Position numbers and translations under genes: made by a program
Shown: positions 36,587-44,436 of the stretch, one piece after another
Position numbering within the stretch: the first letter of the stretch is position 1
Layout of the letters: every line of letters begins with the position of its first letter
Source of the DNA: Bin5 sp009843665
Lineage (GTDB): Bacteria; Chloroflexota; Anaerolineae; Caldilineales; Caldilineaceae
NCBI GenBank assembly: GCA_965220285.1
Contig: OZ244818.1
Span: 372,001-436,000 of the forward strand
Direction: 5' to 3'
Length of the DNA: 64,000 bases
The notes under the pieces: model-generated
Told to the model about the DNA's origin: nothing
Seen by the model: the letters and a program-made list of their open reading frames with translations, nothing else
Databases searched by the model: none

Positions 36587-36628
36587 AGAGGGAAGAAGAG
36601 GGTTGATCTTCGTTCCCTCTTTATTTTT
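36587..36628 (+). terminator. Rho-independent terminator upstream of an MFS gene
   Basis: AGAGGGAA pairs with TTCCCTCT and, inside it, GAAGA with TCTTC around a 7-base loop; TTATTTTT follows directly. No + strand gene ends nearby, so it may end a short leader RNA in front of the MFS gene at 36756, or insulate it from antisense transcription. Confidence 0.7.
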
Positions 36629-36656
36629 GCGCTCGAATGCCCGAGGAGGAGTCGTG

Positions 36657-36688
36657 TAAGCCGATGCGCCGACGAGGCGACCGGCTTA
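36657..36688 (+). promoter_or_regulatory. Second leader hairpin before the Fsr-like MFS gene
   Basis: TAAGCCG (36657-36663) pairs with CGGCTTA (36682-36688), enclosing a CGCC/GGCG stem. It is 68 bases upstream of the MFS start and 28 bases after the T-run terminator. Confidence 0.45.
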
Positions 36689-36755
36689 TGTCTAACGGCA
36701 TTCAAGGATTGAGCATAGTTCAGTTCGACGGTAGGGAGAAGAGAAGACGGGCACA

Positions 36756-37997
36756 ATGATAAGTGACAGGCAGGCAGATACAGTACCGCGTCCGAGGCTC
36801 AAGCACGAACTGTTGACGAATACGGTCTTGCTGGTGGCTGGCGGGCACTTTCTGCTGGAACTATTTCACCAGTATTTGCCGGTCTTTTTCCCACTCTATC
36901 GCGCCGAGTTCGGGTTGACCTACGGGCAGATCGGCATGATTACCCTAGTTGGCACGACGACGATGTCCTTGGCGCAGCCGTTGTTCGGATTCTTCATCGA
37001 CCGTTTTGATGCGCGGCGCATCGCGGCTTTAAGCATTATGTGGGTGGGGCTGATCATGGCTGTGCTCGGCTTCAGCGGCAACTATTGGGTCCTGCTGATC
37101 GGCGTGGCACTGGCAGGGTTTGGGTCGGCAGCATTTCATCCTGCGGGGGCTTCGGTTGTCACAAAGGCGACCGACGAAGGGAAGCGGGGGCGCGCGGTCT
37201 CATTCTTTGCGGTCGGCGGGAATATTGGGTCGGCGGGCAGTCCGCTTCTACTGGCGATTGGATTGGGATTACTGGGGTTGAAGGGGACAATCGTCCTGCT
37301 TCCGGTCGTAGTCCTGGCCGCCATCTGGCTGGTCAACGGGCTGGGCCAGGAGAGCAGAGGAGATCGCGAAGCGCATCGCGAGCGCCAATCGCGGGCGGGA
37401 GAGGGATTTTTGCTGGGCCTGGTCCTCATCACAGTGGTGGCAATGACACGCGCATGGTTTCAACTCAGCCTGACGACCTATCTGCCGACGTTGTTGGAGG
37501 ACAGGGGCTATTCGGTCGTTTACGGTGGGCAGATGCTATTTGTACTTTCGCTACTGATCGGTATTGGCAGCCTGTTTGGCGGAATCTTGTCGGACCGGTT
37601 CGGCCGCTGGCAGGTATTGCTGAGCAGTTTCGCCATGCTCGGGCCGGCATACTGGTTCTTCATCAGCTCAGGCGGCGGCGTGCAGTTCATTTATGCCGGC
37701 GCGATCGGCTTCCTGTTGGGATGCACGTACCCGACGACGGTTGTCGTTGCGCAGGAGGTGTGGCCGCGGGGCATGGCGATGGCGTCTGGTCTGGTGATGG
37801 GTTTGGGGTGGTGGCCGGGGGGACTCGGCGCGACATTTACAGGTTGGGTAGCGGACCAGATGGCGCTGGAGACTGCGCTGGAGGGCCTTGTGGTGGCTCC
37901 TGTTCTAGGTGCGCTGCTCATGGTGGTCTTTGCAGTTGCACTGCGAAGACGCGGAGGTTCTTCGATAGTGTCAATGGACAGGTCGTCCGCAGTTTAG
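36756..37997 (+). CDS. MFS transporter, fosmidomycin-resistance (Fsr)-like
   Basis: A 413-residue 12-helix carrier. FFPLYRAEFGLTYGQIGMITLV and the helix-4 block GFGSAAFHPAGASVVTKATDEGKRGRAVS are characteristic of Fsr-type exporters; FGFFIDRFDARR is the loop 2-3 motif. Fsr proteins pump out fosmidomycin and related small acids, but many homologues have no known substrate. The gene is preceded by two hairpins, one with a terminator-type T-run, and is followed after 10 bases by a nucleoside hydrolase gene, so it might move nucleosides instead. The two are very likely co-transcribed. Confidence 0.88.
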   Translation: MISDRQADTVPRPRLKHELLTNTVLLVAGGHFLLELFHQYLPVFFPLYRAEFGLTYGQIGMITLVGTTTMSLAQPLFGFFIDRFDARRIAALSIMWVGLIMAVLGFSGNYWVLLIGVALAGFGSAAFHPAGASVVTKATDEGKRGRAVSFFAVGGNIGSAGSPLLLAIGLGLLGLKGTIVLLPVVVLAAIWLVNGLGQESRGDREAHRERQSRAGEGFLLGLVLITVVAMTRAWFQLSLTTYLPTLLEDRGYSVVYGGQMLFVLSLLIGIGSLFGGILSDRFGRWQVLLSSFAMLGPAYWFFISSGGGVQFIYAGAIGFLLGCTYPTTVVVAQEVWPRGMAMASGLVMGLGWWPGGLGATFTGWVADQMALETALEGLVVAPVLGALLMVVFAVALRRRGGSSIVSMDRSSAV

Positions 37998-38007
37998 GAG
38001 TTCTGAA

Positions 38008-38967
38008 ATGGCGAAACGGCTCCCCGTATTGCTTGACGTAGACACTGGAGGCGACGATGCGCTGGCGCTGCTGCTGGCGATGGCGTCTCCGACGCTGGAC
38101 GTACGCGGGATAACCTGTGTGGCGGGCAACTGCGCACTGGAGCAGGTCGTTACCAATACACTCACGCTATTGGACGCGATCGAGGCGCCGCCGGTACCGG
38201 TGGCGGCGGGGATGGACAGACCAGTTCTCGATCCTGGGCTGCCGGCCCCGCCTTTGCACGGGGGTGACGGGATGGGTGATCTCGGCCTGGGGGCGCCGCG
38301 GCGTTCAAGGGTCGACGACCATGCGGTCGAGTTTCTGCGGCGCACATTGAGCGACGCAGAGGAGCCGATGACTATGATCTGCCTGGCTCCGCTGTCGAAT
38401 ATTGCCATGCTATTGCGCATGTATCCGTGCGTTGGGGAGAAGATCAAGCGGTTGTACGTGATGGGCGGGACGTACGCCGCGCCGGGTAATACGACACCGG
38501 CGGCGGAGTTCAATGTTCGCTACGATCCGGAGGCGGCGTCTGTCGTGCTTCACAGTGGGCTGCCTGTTACGCTGTACCCGTTGGATCCGTTCATGCAGGT
38601 GAGGTTTACGAAGGAGGAGGCAGAGGCCATGACCGAGGCCAAGGGGGCAGGAGCGCGCATCGCCGGCGGAATCGCGCTGCACTATTGCCGCTTCTTCGGG
38701 ATGGATTTTTCCCTGATCGGTGACGCGGGGACGGTAGCGACTGTGATCGACCCGGAGGGCGCGACCTTGGTACGCCGGCCGGTCCACGTGGAACTTTCAA
38801 GCGGATCGACAAGGGGCGCTACAGTCTTTGACCGGCGCATCTTGACGGATGGTTTCGTCAGAGAAGGCGAATGGACTGAGGTGGACGTTGTCACCAGAGT
38901 AGACGCGCCCCGCTACAGGAAGCTGATGGCGTCCGCCCTGAGCGCAGTAGAGGCACTAGACGACTAG
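38008..38967 (+). CDS. Inosine-uridine preferring nucleoside hydrolase
   Basis: A 319-residue hydrolase of the IunH family, which cleaves the N-glycosidic bond of ribonucleosides. The calcium site is LLDVDTGGDDALALLLA with D10, D12, D16 and D17; the usual DTDPGxDDA is altered to DVDTGGDD but all Asp ligands remain. VMGGTYAAPGNTTPAAEFNVRYDPEAA is the mid-domain family block. Two more ligand regions, PLDPFMQ and FDRR, are present. Following an MFS gene by 10 bases, it probably processes an imported nucleoside. The phosphorylase at 4252-5676 would handle pyrimidine nucleosides. Confidence 0.93.
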   Translation: MAKRLPVLLDVDTGGDDALALLLAMASPTLDVRGITCVAGNCALEQVVTNTLTLLDAIEAPPVPVAAGMDRPVLDPGLPAPPLHGGDGMGDLGLGAPRRSRVDDHAVEFLRRTLSDAEEPMTMICLAPLSNIAMLLRMYPCVGEKIKRLYVMGGTYAAPGNTTPAAEFNVRYDPEAASVVLHSGLPVTLYPLDPFMQVRFTKEEAEAMTEAKGAGARIAGGIALHYCRFFGMDFSLIGDAGTVATVIDPEGATLVRRPVHVELSSGSTRGATVFDRRILTDGFVREGEWTEVDVVTRVDAPRYRKLMASALSAVEALDD

Positions 38968-39074
38968 CGAAAACCCGCTCTTCCGGCTCCCCGATTCCAA
39001 CTCCTCTAAAATCATCGGCCGGGTCTCCAGCGAAGTGAATAGCAGAGAATTATCTGACACTGGCAGGAAGTGCT

Positions 39075-39980
39075 CTAGGCCAGAAGCGCTTCGGCATTGG
39101 CGCGGAGTATCTTGTGTCGAACTTCTGGAGACAGGTTGAGGTCGTTGAGCAGCTTCTGCATGCGGTCGTCGAAGAAATCGCGTCCGAAGAGAAGCCTATC
39201 CTGGAATTCGATGAGAAAGGGCTCTGAGGTCGGTCCGCTGTCCGGTGAGAATGGGTGGTCCATGAGCTGGCTGAAATCGCGTGTCAGGGCGGTGAAGGCG
39301 GAGCCGGCAGAGAGGTCGGCGTAGAGGTTGGGATAGGTGCGGAAGAGTTCGAAGAGTCTTCCGCCGGGCAGCACGGGTCCTTTGGGATATCCGACTTTGT
39401 CGTACTGGTCGTCGCCGGAGATGTGGGCCCAGAAGCCGGGCGCGTGGCCGATAAAGACGGTGTCGGGACAGGCCTGCAGGGCACGCTCGAAGGAGTCGAT
39501 GCTGCCGCCGTACCACCAGTCGGTGCGGGGATAGCGGTGGCCCGTGGGAATAGGGTAGTCGATGTGGAAGGTGACTGGCAGCCCTTTCTCACCGCAGAAG
39601 CGGAACATGCGCAGGGCATCGGGGTTGTCGTAGAGCATGCGCAGCTTGATTTCGCCGCAGACCTGCACGCCGTGGATCTCGATGGCGGCGTGGAGCTGGT
39701 CGATGGCTTCGGGGCGGCGGGGGTCGGGTGCGTAGCCGAGGACGAAACGATCGGGGGCGGCCTGTTTGTAGCGCAGACAGGCTTCAAATGGGACCGGGTA
39801 GGCGCTGCCGTCGCCAAAGTGCATTGCCCTGAAGTAGCTGGTCGGATTGTATTCGTCCGGCGGGCACTCCCAGGTCAGGAGCCAGGTCTTGTCGATGCCG
39901 AAGCGGTCCATATTGGCGAGGAACTTGGGCAGGTCATGGCCGTGCCAGTCGGGGTGGTTGTGGGCGTCGATGATGGTCAT
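39075..39980 (-). CDS. Amidohydrolase-2 family metal-dependent hydrolase
   Basis: A 301-residue TIM-barrel enzyme from ATG 39980. The first metal motif is TIIDAHNHPDWHGHDLP (HxH); further ligands are in TFHIDYPIPTGHRYP, VFIGHAPGFWAHI and LLFGRDFFDD, the last aspartate being the usual general base. This set is typical of amidohydrolase-2 decarboxylases and lactonases (ACMSD/LigI-like). The substrate is unknown. A short copy of its first 20 codons occurs, decayed, at 41124-41201, showing that a second gene of this kind once stood nearby. Confidence 0.87.
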   Translation of the reverse strand: MTIIDAHNHPDWHGHDLPKFLANMDRFGIDKTWLLTWECPPDEYNPTSYFRAMHFGDGSAYPVPFEACLRYKQAAPDRFVLGYAPDPRRPEAIDQLHAAIEIHGVQVCGEIKLRMLYDNPDALRMFRFCGEKGLPVTFHIDYPIPTGHRYPRTDWWYGGSIDSFERALQACPDTVFIGHAPGFWAHISGDDQYDKVGYPKGPVLPGGRLFELFRTYPNLYADLSAGSAFTALTRDFSQLMDHPFSPDSGPTSEPFLIEFQDRLLFGRDFFDDRMQKLLNDLNLSPEVRHKILRANAEALLA

Positions 39981-40349
39981 GGGCAGTAATTCCAGACGGT
40001 GCGGGGGTTTCGACATCTTCGTACTTGGGAGATGCCAATGGTTTCCGGTGGGTAGGTGTCGCGTAGTGTGTGCGTAAGATGAGGCAATGGAACAGATGCC
40101 TCAGCATGCAGAAACCAATGTTTCCGGATTGCCAGGGACCCGGAGGTTTTGGGGGTCCGATCGCAAGGACCTGCTGCCCAAGCACAGCCTATACTTTCAC
40201 TGTGTGTGGAAGATTGACCTGAGAATGACAGTCGCAAGTGGCCTGGAGTCCGTGGCTAGAATGCACGCCACTCCTTAGAACGCAAAGTGGTATGAGTGTG
40301 TTTCTCGCTAAGGCAGAATTACGCGATATGGCGAGAAGATTGTTGCGAC
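39981..40349. other. 369-base intergenic region
   Basis: Between the amidohydrolase start and the brnA stop. I see no gene, repeat or convincing promoter here. It is presumably the amidohydrolase leader plus DNA downstream of brnA. Confidence 0.4.
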
Positions 40350-40676
40350 CTAAGGTGGAGAGAATGCCTGGTGGAGCTTTTCGTTTACTACCTCTTCCCA
40401 GTCTGGCCCGATGCTGCGAATGCGGTCCGCCAGATCAGCGTCCAAAGGAATGGGGAGCATGACTTTTGTAGAATCGGGTTCCCTTTCTTGCGAGTGCTGA
40501 TAGCTCTCGAGAATACTTGGAATCACCTCGCTGGCGGGCCGCGCCTGCTTGAACCACTCCTCATCCAGTTCAATCGTATCGGGGTCGGCTGCGATTCCAG
40601 CGTCTATAGCGGCATCTTCCCCATATTTACCTCTAACTTCCTCAAAAGAGTTACCCCGGGATTTGCCGCTGTTCAT
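40350..40676 (-). CDS. brnA: BrnA family antitoxin
   Basis: A 108-residue protein. The N-terminal part carries ELDEEWFKQARPASEVIP, and the C-terminal ribbon-helix-helix has TKVMLPIPLDADLADRIRSI then DWEEVVNEKLHQAF, the DNA-binding end of BrnA antitoxins. In BrnTA modules BrnA neutralises the RNase BrnT and represses the operon. The ATG at 40676 lies inside the 3' end of the brnT frame (26-base overlap), as in known loci. The antitoxin is intact while the toxin frame is broken, a state often seen when a toxin is lost first. Confidence 0.85.
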   Translation of the reverse strand: MNSGKSRGNSFEEVRGKYGEDAAIDAGIAADPDTIELDEEWFKQARPASEVIPSILESYQHSQEREPDSTKVMLPIPLDADLADRIRSIGPDWEEVVNEKLHQAFSPP

Positions 40677-40922
40677 AGTTTCTGACCTCGCGAGAGTTGG
40701 CCCTAAGGAAGCTGATTATGCGGATATCCGCATCTCGCCTGGTAAAGACAACTACATGGAGGCGAGTGCCAACACGTCCCAGTGCGATGTAGCGCTGCTC
40801 CTGATGCCGATTGTCCTGACTGACTGTCGAATTCGCCCAATCGAAGCTTCAATTGTTGAGAAGTCGACGCCGTGTTTCTCTCGATTCAGGCGACGTTTCT
40901 CCTCGTCCCACTCATAGCCCAT
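40651..40922 (-). pseudogene. brnT: BrnT family toxin, frameshifted
   Basis: Starting at ATG 40922, the first 27 codons read MGYEWDEEKRRLNREKHGVDF, the standard BrnT opening. The frame then leaves the family and stops early. Moving to the next frame near 40845 (in GAAGCTTCGATTGG) restores DWANSTVSQDNRHQEQRYIA, LGRVGTRLHVVVFTRRDAD and IRIISFLRANSREVRNYE, a complete BrnT C-terminus ending at 40651. One missing base thus explains the break. Either the toxin is inactivated or this is a sequencing/assembly error. Apart from the shift, all segments match the BrnT ribonuclease fold. Confidence 0.8.
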
Positions 40923-40928
40923 ACGTTC

Positions 40929-40957
40929 ATTGTAGCTGCAATAGGTGAGTGCGGCAA
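40929..40957 (-). promoter_or_regulatory. Promoter of the brnTA operon
   Basis: On the - strand, TTGCCG (40957-40952) and TACAAT (40934-40929) are 17 bases apart. The -10 box ends only six bases before the ATG, so transcription should start at or next to the start codon (leaderless mRNA). Confidence 0.5.
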
Positions 40958-41123
40958 CTTGAAGCTTAACCTCTCCCGTGGCAGTTTGCTGGTAGAGCGG
41001 ACAGGCTGCGCAGTACACACACACGGCGCGTGAGCCGGAATGCATGGCCGGGCACTGGCAAGCGCGGGCCGTCTATTCGGCGAACTATGGCAGGTAAGGT
41101 GCCTGGTGCTTTATCGTGCCGTA

Positions 41124-41201
41124 TCAGTTCTCGTCGCCCAGAGAAATCGGCAGATCGCGGGCGTGCCAGTCGGGGTGGTTGTGGGTGTCGTTTACGGTTA
41201 T
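41124..41201 (-). pseudogene. Fragment of a second amidohydrolase (N-terminus only)
   Basis: Read on the - strand it gives ITVNDTHNHPDWHARDLP and then a TGA. This matches the first 18 codons of the intact amidohydrolase at 39075-39980 (TIIDAHNHPDWHGHDLP), with the start codon changed to ATA. The DNA is similar in the same span (GTGCCAGTCGGGGTGGTTGT shared). It overlaps the 3' end of the Yip1 gene by four bases. Confidence 0.7.
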
Positions 41202-41854
41202 GAAAAGTTTCTCAGGATGGAGAGGATGGCACCGAGGGCAACCACGGTTATGCAAATAGCCAGGAGAAGCCCAGCAAGGATGGGTGCGACCACAACGATT
41301 ATGGCCCGCCCCTGAGAAAGGTTGTATTCCACCTTGGTGGCATAGTAGGCGAGGACAATCTGATAGATTCCAAGAATAGCGCTAACACAGCCTCCCAGCA
41401 CCGGTATGAATCCGAGGATGGAGGTGGCGATCATCAGCGGCGCGGCGAAGGTGGAATAGAGGTAGGAGTAACGCCCGTACTGTCCTCTTCCACCCAGGAT
41501 TGTTGCGATCAGGTGGTAGATTCCCACGCCGATGAGGAAACTGATGGGCCCAAGTATAATGTAGGCGAAACTAAAGGCGGGTCCTCCGGACGCGTCGGTT
41601 TCGACATCTGTCCCGAACTCGTCCTGGACTTCGGGGGGCAGCAGGTCCACAAACTGATCTAACCCGCCCATTGTGGATGAAAAGATACTGGATCGAAGCG
41701 CACCGAGGAGTGCCGCAATAATCGAAGCCGCAATGATCCATTTGAGCGCGGTTGACAGAGTAGCCGAGGCGTTCTCTCTTTGGGCGGCGAAGAACTCTTC
41801 GCCAGGCTGGGTCAGTGCATTCACCCACGTCCGAAAGATCAGCTGAATGTCCAT
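41198..41854 (-). CDS. Yip1-domain membrane protein
   Basis: A 218-residue integral membrane protein with about five helices: ALKWIIAASIIAALLGAL (about 36-53), FAYIILGPISFLIGVGIYHLI (about 94-114), then three more in the C-terminal half (MIATSILGFIPVLGG, AILGIYQIVLAYYAT, VVAPILAGLLLAICITVV). The pattern LGGRGQYGRYSYLYSTFAAP between helices is typical of prokaryotic Yip1-domain proteins, whose function is unknown. It is monocistronic; its 3' end overlaps the decayed amidohydrolase fragment. Confidence 0.8.
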   Translation of the reverse strand: MDIQLIFRTWVNALTQPGEEFFAAQRENASATLSTALKWIIAASIIAALLGALRSSIFSSTMGGLDQFVDLLPPEVQDEFGTDVETDASGGPAFSFAYIILGPISFLIGVGIYHLIATILGGRGQYGRYSYLYSTFAAPLMIATSILGFIPVLGGCVSAILGIYQIVLAYYATKVEYNLSQGRAIIVVVAPILAGLLLAICITVVALGAILSILRNFS

Positions 41855-42423
41855 TGGAATCTCCTCAGGTTACGAGAATAGGGTCGCTCACAAAGCGACT
41901 CAGGCGCCGCCGGGCAAAACTTGGACAATAGGACAGAGAAATCTTTGGCAGATTATAGGAGGTAACCTTTGCGGGAGCAAGGCAAGGATTGGACCAGACG
42001 CTACTTCGAAGACGTACATAAGCCAGAAATCCCTGAAGCCTGGAAACCGCCACTGCCAGGATAATCCAAGCTGGCGGGGAGGTCAGGGTCGCCGATGGTT
42101 TGACTCGGTCAGGTTCGTAGACGTCATGCTCCGGCTTGGTTATTGCAAGAACCCACGCAAGAAACAATTCTTGGAGATCGGTCGCCAGTTCTATGTCGAG
42201 TGCTTCCTGCAGACAGCAGCATTCTGCAGTGAGTTTGAGGTGGTACAGTCATCTCAACAGGTCGCTACAAGACTGGCGATACTCTTCCCTCTGTCTTTGG
42301 AATAGTTCTGCCCGATGCCAAGGAGACTCAGGCGCTCTATACGGCCAGTATGGATGAAGGAAGCTGCTTGATGGGTAGGTACTTCCCCGACAGATTCTAC
42401 AGATTCAAGAATCGAATGACGGA
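41855..42423. other. 569-base intergenic region before repeat copy C
   Basis: Open frames on both strands (up to 152 codons) show no recognisable similarity and no good start signals. I see no RNA gene. The Yip1 promoter is expected at its left edge. Confidence 0.45.
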
Positions 42424-42890
42424 GGTGTACATCCCAGATTTTGGGAGGGAAAAGTCTGGCGGGGAATCAGTGCCAGCGGTGGCTGGAATGGTTTACCGTC
42501 TTTTGGCGAGACGCAGTGCAGGCGCCAGGTCTGGCCGTAGGGTGGAGTCCGTCAGTTGGGGAGGGTGCGAGGGCAGGCACAAGGGCGGCACCTGCGGGGA
42601 TCTGATGGGACTGGCGGGACGTGGTCTGGCCAGACACGTTGGATTAGGCACCTGTTACGAATATCGACACCCGGTCGACTAAGGATGTTGTTGGGGGGGG
42701 CGTTGCGGGGGCGGAGCCCCCGCACAAGGGAGGGCCGAATAGGCCCGACCGCCCAAAACTGCAGCAGTTAGTAGTCAGTAGTTGGTAGTCAGTGACGGCG
42801 CTTATTCTGGCGGAAACTAGAATGGGAACTGACCGTGGCTTGGGTGCCTCCAGAGGATGGCGAGAGTTCACCCCCTATTTGGGATGCACC
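42424..42890 (+). repeat. Dispersed element copy C with terminal inverted repeats (467 bp)
   Basis: Left end GGTGTACATCCCAGATTTTG; right end TTCACCCCCTATTTGGGATGCACC-type (42867-42890), whose complement begins GGTGCATCCCAAAT, so the ends are imperfect inverted repeats. Between them are the block shared with copy B, the palindrome GTCTGGCCAGAC, the hairpin GCGGGGGC-GGA-GCCCCCGC, GGGCC-GAATA-GGCCC, degenerate GTCAGTG heptamers, and a right arm (CGGCGCTTATTCTGGCGG) shared with copy D. No coding capacity and no obvious target-site duplication. Confidence 0.8.
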
Positions 42891-42976
42891 GTTACGGCGA
42901 CTCTTCTTGCAGATGAGCCGTAACTGCGGGATGATGGATACATTGTCGCACACTAAGTAGAACGCAGATTGGAGAA

Positions 42977-43786
42977 ATGATGAGCATAAAAGTAGATCCG
43001 TCGGGGCGCAGGTGGGTACGGGGAGAAGTTGAAGTGCCGGGCTCGGTCGAGGAGGTTTGGCGGGCGATCAGCACTGAGGGCGGACTTTCGGCATGGTTTA
43101 CGCGGTCCGAGTTTCCAGAGGGGGCGGATGGCAAGCCCACCCACCTGATCTGCTATTTTGGACCGGGTATTTCTTCGGCAGCAAAGATAACTAAATGGGA
43201 CCCATCGCGGGGGTTCTCGGTCATAAGCGACGAGTTTATCCCGGGCGGTCCGGAGGTATCCACGGACTGGAAGATTTCGGAGGGAGCGGACGGGACGTGC
43301 CTGTTGAGCGTGGAGCATAGTCTATTTGTCGACACCGACGAGTATGACAACTATGTCGAGGGCACAGAGGCGGGCTGGCCGGCCTTTTTCCGCATACTGC
43401 AGATTTACATGGCGCATCACCGGGGAGAGCCGTGCGCGCTGATTGAGGTGATGGGCGCGGCAGCGGATGGGGCACAGGCGTGGAGTGAGCTGGCAACTGC
43501 ACTTGGATTCGGGGGTGTGGAGAAGGGGGAACGCTTCGTGGCGCCGCCGGGCAAACTGAGAATCTCAGGCGTGGTCGATACAGTTCCTGACGAGACCGAG
43601 GTAATCCTGCATGTTGAGGAGCCGACGGCGGGCGTGGCGCACCTATTTGTGTGGCCTTTGAACGATCAGATACTGCTGTCGGTCCGGTTCTATCTGTACG
43701 GCGAGGATGCTGCCGAGGTTGTTTCCGGTGAGGAACCAGTTTGGCGTTCGTGGATGGAGGAGCGGTTCCCTTCTTCCCAAGGTTGA
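42977..43786 (+). CDS. SRPBCC (AHSA1-like) domain protein
   Basis: A 269-residue protein with an N-terminal START-like/AHSA1 domain: VRGEVEVPGSVEEVWRAIST, then GGLSAWFTRSEFPEG and DPSRGFSVISDEF. A second, related beta-rich segment follows (about residues 150-260, GKLRISGVVDTVPDETEVILHVEE). The fold makes a deep hydrophobic cavity for a small ligand; the ligand here is unknown. An adjacent in-frame ATG at 42980 is equally possible and better spaced from GGAG. It converges with a VOC-family gene and is otherwise isolated. Confidence 0.85.
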   Translation: MMSIKVDPSGRRWVRGEVEVPGSVEEVWRAISTEGGLSAWFTRSEFPEGADGKPTHLICYFGPGISSAAKITKWDPSRGFSVISDEFIPGGPEVSTDWKISEGADGTCLLSVEHSLFVDTDEYDNYVEGTEAGWPAFFRILQIYMAHHRGEPCALIEVMGAAADGAQAWSELATALGFGGVEKGERFVAPPGKLRISGVVDTVPDETEVILHVEEPTAGVAHLFVWPLNDQILLSVRFYLYGEDAAEVVSGEEPVWRSWMEERFPSSQG

Positions 43787-43915
43787 TAAACCGGACCGAC
43801 CTCGGGTGTGCCTGCGTCTATTGGTCCTTCGCAGTATAGAGTAGACCGGCTATCAGATTGAGTTCCGAATACTGGCCGCCTCATCGCCACATGCCATCAG
43901 GCCGGAAAAAACCGC

Positions 43916-44335
43916 CTATTCGGGTATCCCCCATATTTGCGGTGAGGCAATTTCGAGGCAGTTTTGCGATGGGTCTCGGAAGTAGATCGATCTGCCGCCT
44001 CGCGTGTTAATCTCCTTCTCGATTTCCACTCCGTTTTCGGTAAGGTGTTGCTTCCACCGATCGATTTCGCTGTTTTTGACGGCGAATGCCATGTGTCCCT
44101 CGCCCCTGGCGCCGTGTGTGGGCGCGTCTTTTGGACCGCCTGCGGAGACGGCGGTTACTTCGGCGTCGAAGAGCAGCACCATGCGGTCGCCGCAGCGCAG
44201 GAAGACGTGGCGACCTTCCAGTCTGGAGTAAAACGTAAGTCCCAAAATCTCGGTGTAGAACCTTTCGGCCGCTGACAGATCCGAGACATATAGGGCAGAC
44301 TCGAGAACCTCCGAAACGCTCATTCGGCCATTCAT
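43916..44335 (-). CDS. VOC (glyoxalase/fosfomycin-resistance fold) family protein
   Basis: A 139-residue single-domain vicinal-oxygen-chelate protein from ATG 44335. ESALYVSDLSAAERFYTEILGL is the first beta-alpha-beta module. HMAFAVKNSEIDRW and SIYFRDPSQNCLEIA provide the second histidine and the glutamate of the metal site. The first metal ligand would be in the LESALYVSDL strand, where no His is visible, so metal binding may be altered. It may be a dioxygenase- or lyase-like enzyme; the substrate is unknown. It lies 101 bases downstream of the sugar isomerase gene. Confidence 0.85.
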   Translation of the reverse strand: MNGRMSVSEVLESALYVSDLSAAERFYTEILGLTFYSRLEGRHVFLRCGDRMVLLFDAEVTAVSAGGPKDAPTHGARGEGHMAFAVKNSEIDRWKQHLTENGVEIEKEINTRGGRSIYFRDPSQNCLEIASPQIWGIPE

Positions 44336-44436
44336 TGGTGAAACTCTCCTAGTTTGTAGGGACAGCAGACCGGTATGTGCGGCGGCTGCGGTTGACCGTG
44401 GAAGTTTTCGCTGATCGCGCGGAAAAGGAAGGACGG

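Noticed and set aside
41847..42305. A 152-codon + strand frame downstream of the Yip1 gene start
   Set aside because: No similarity and no ribosome-binding site.
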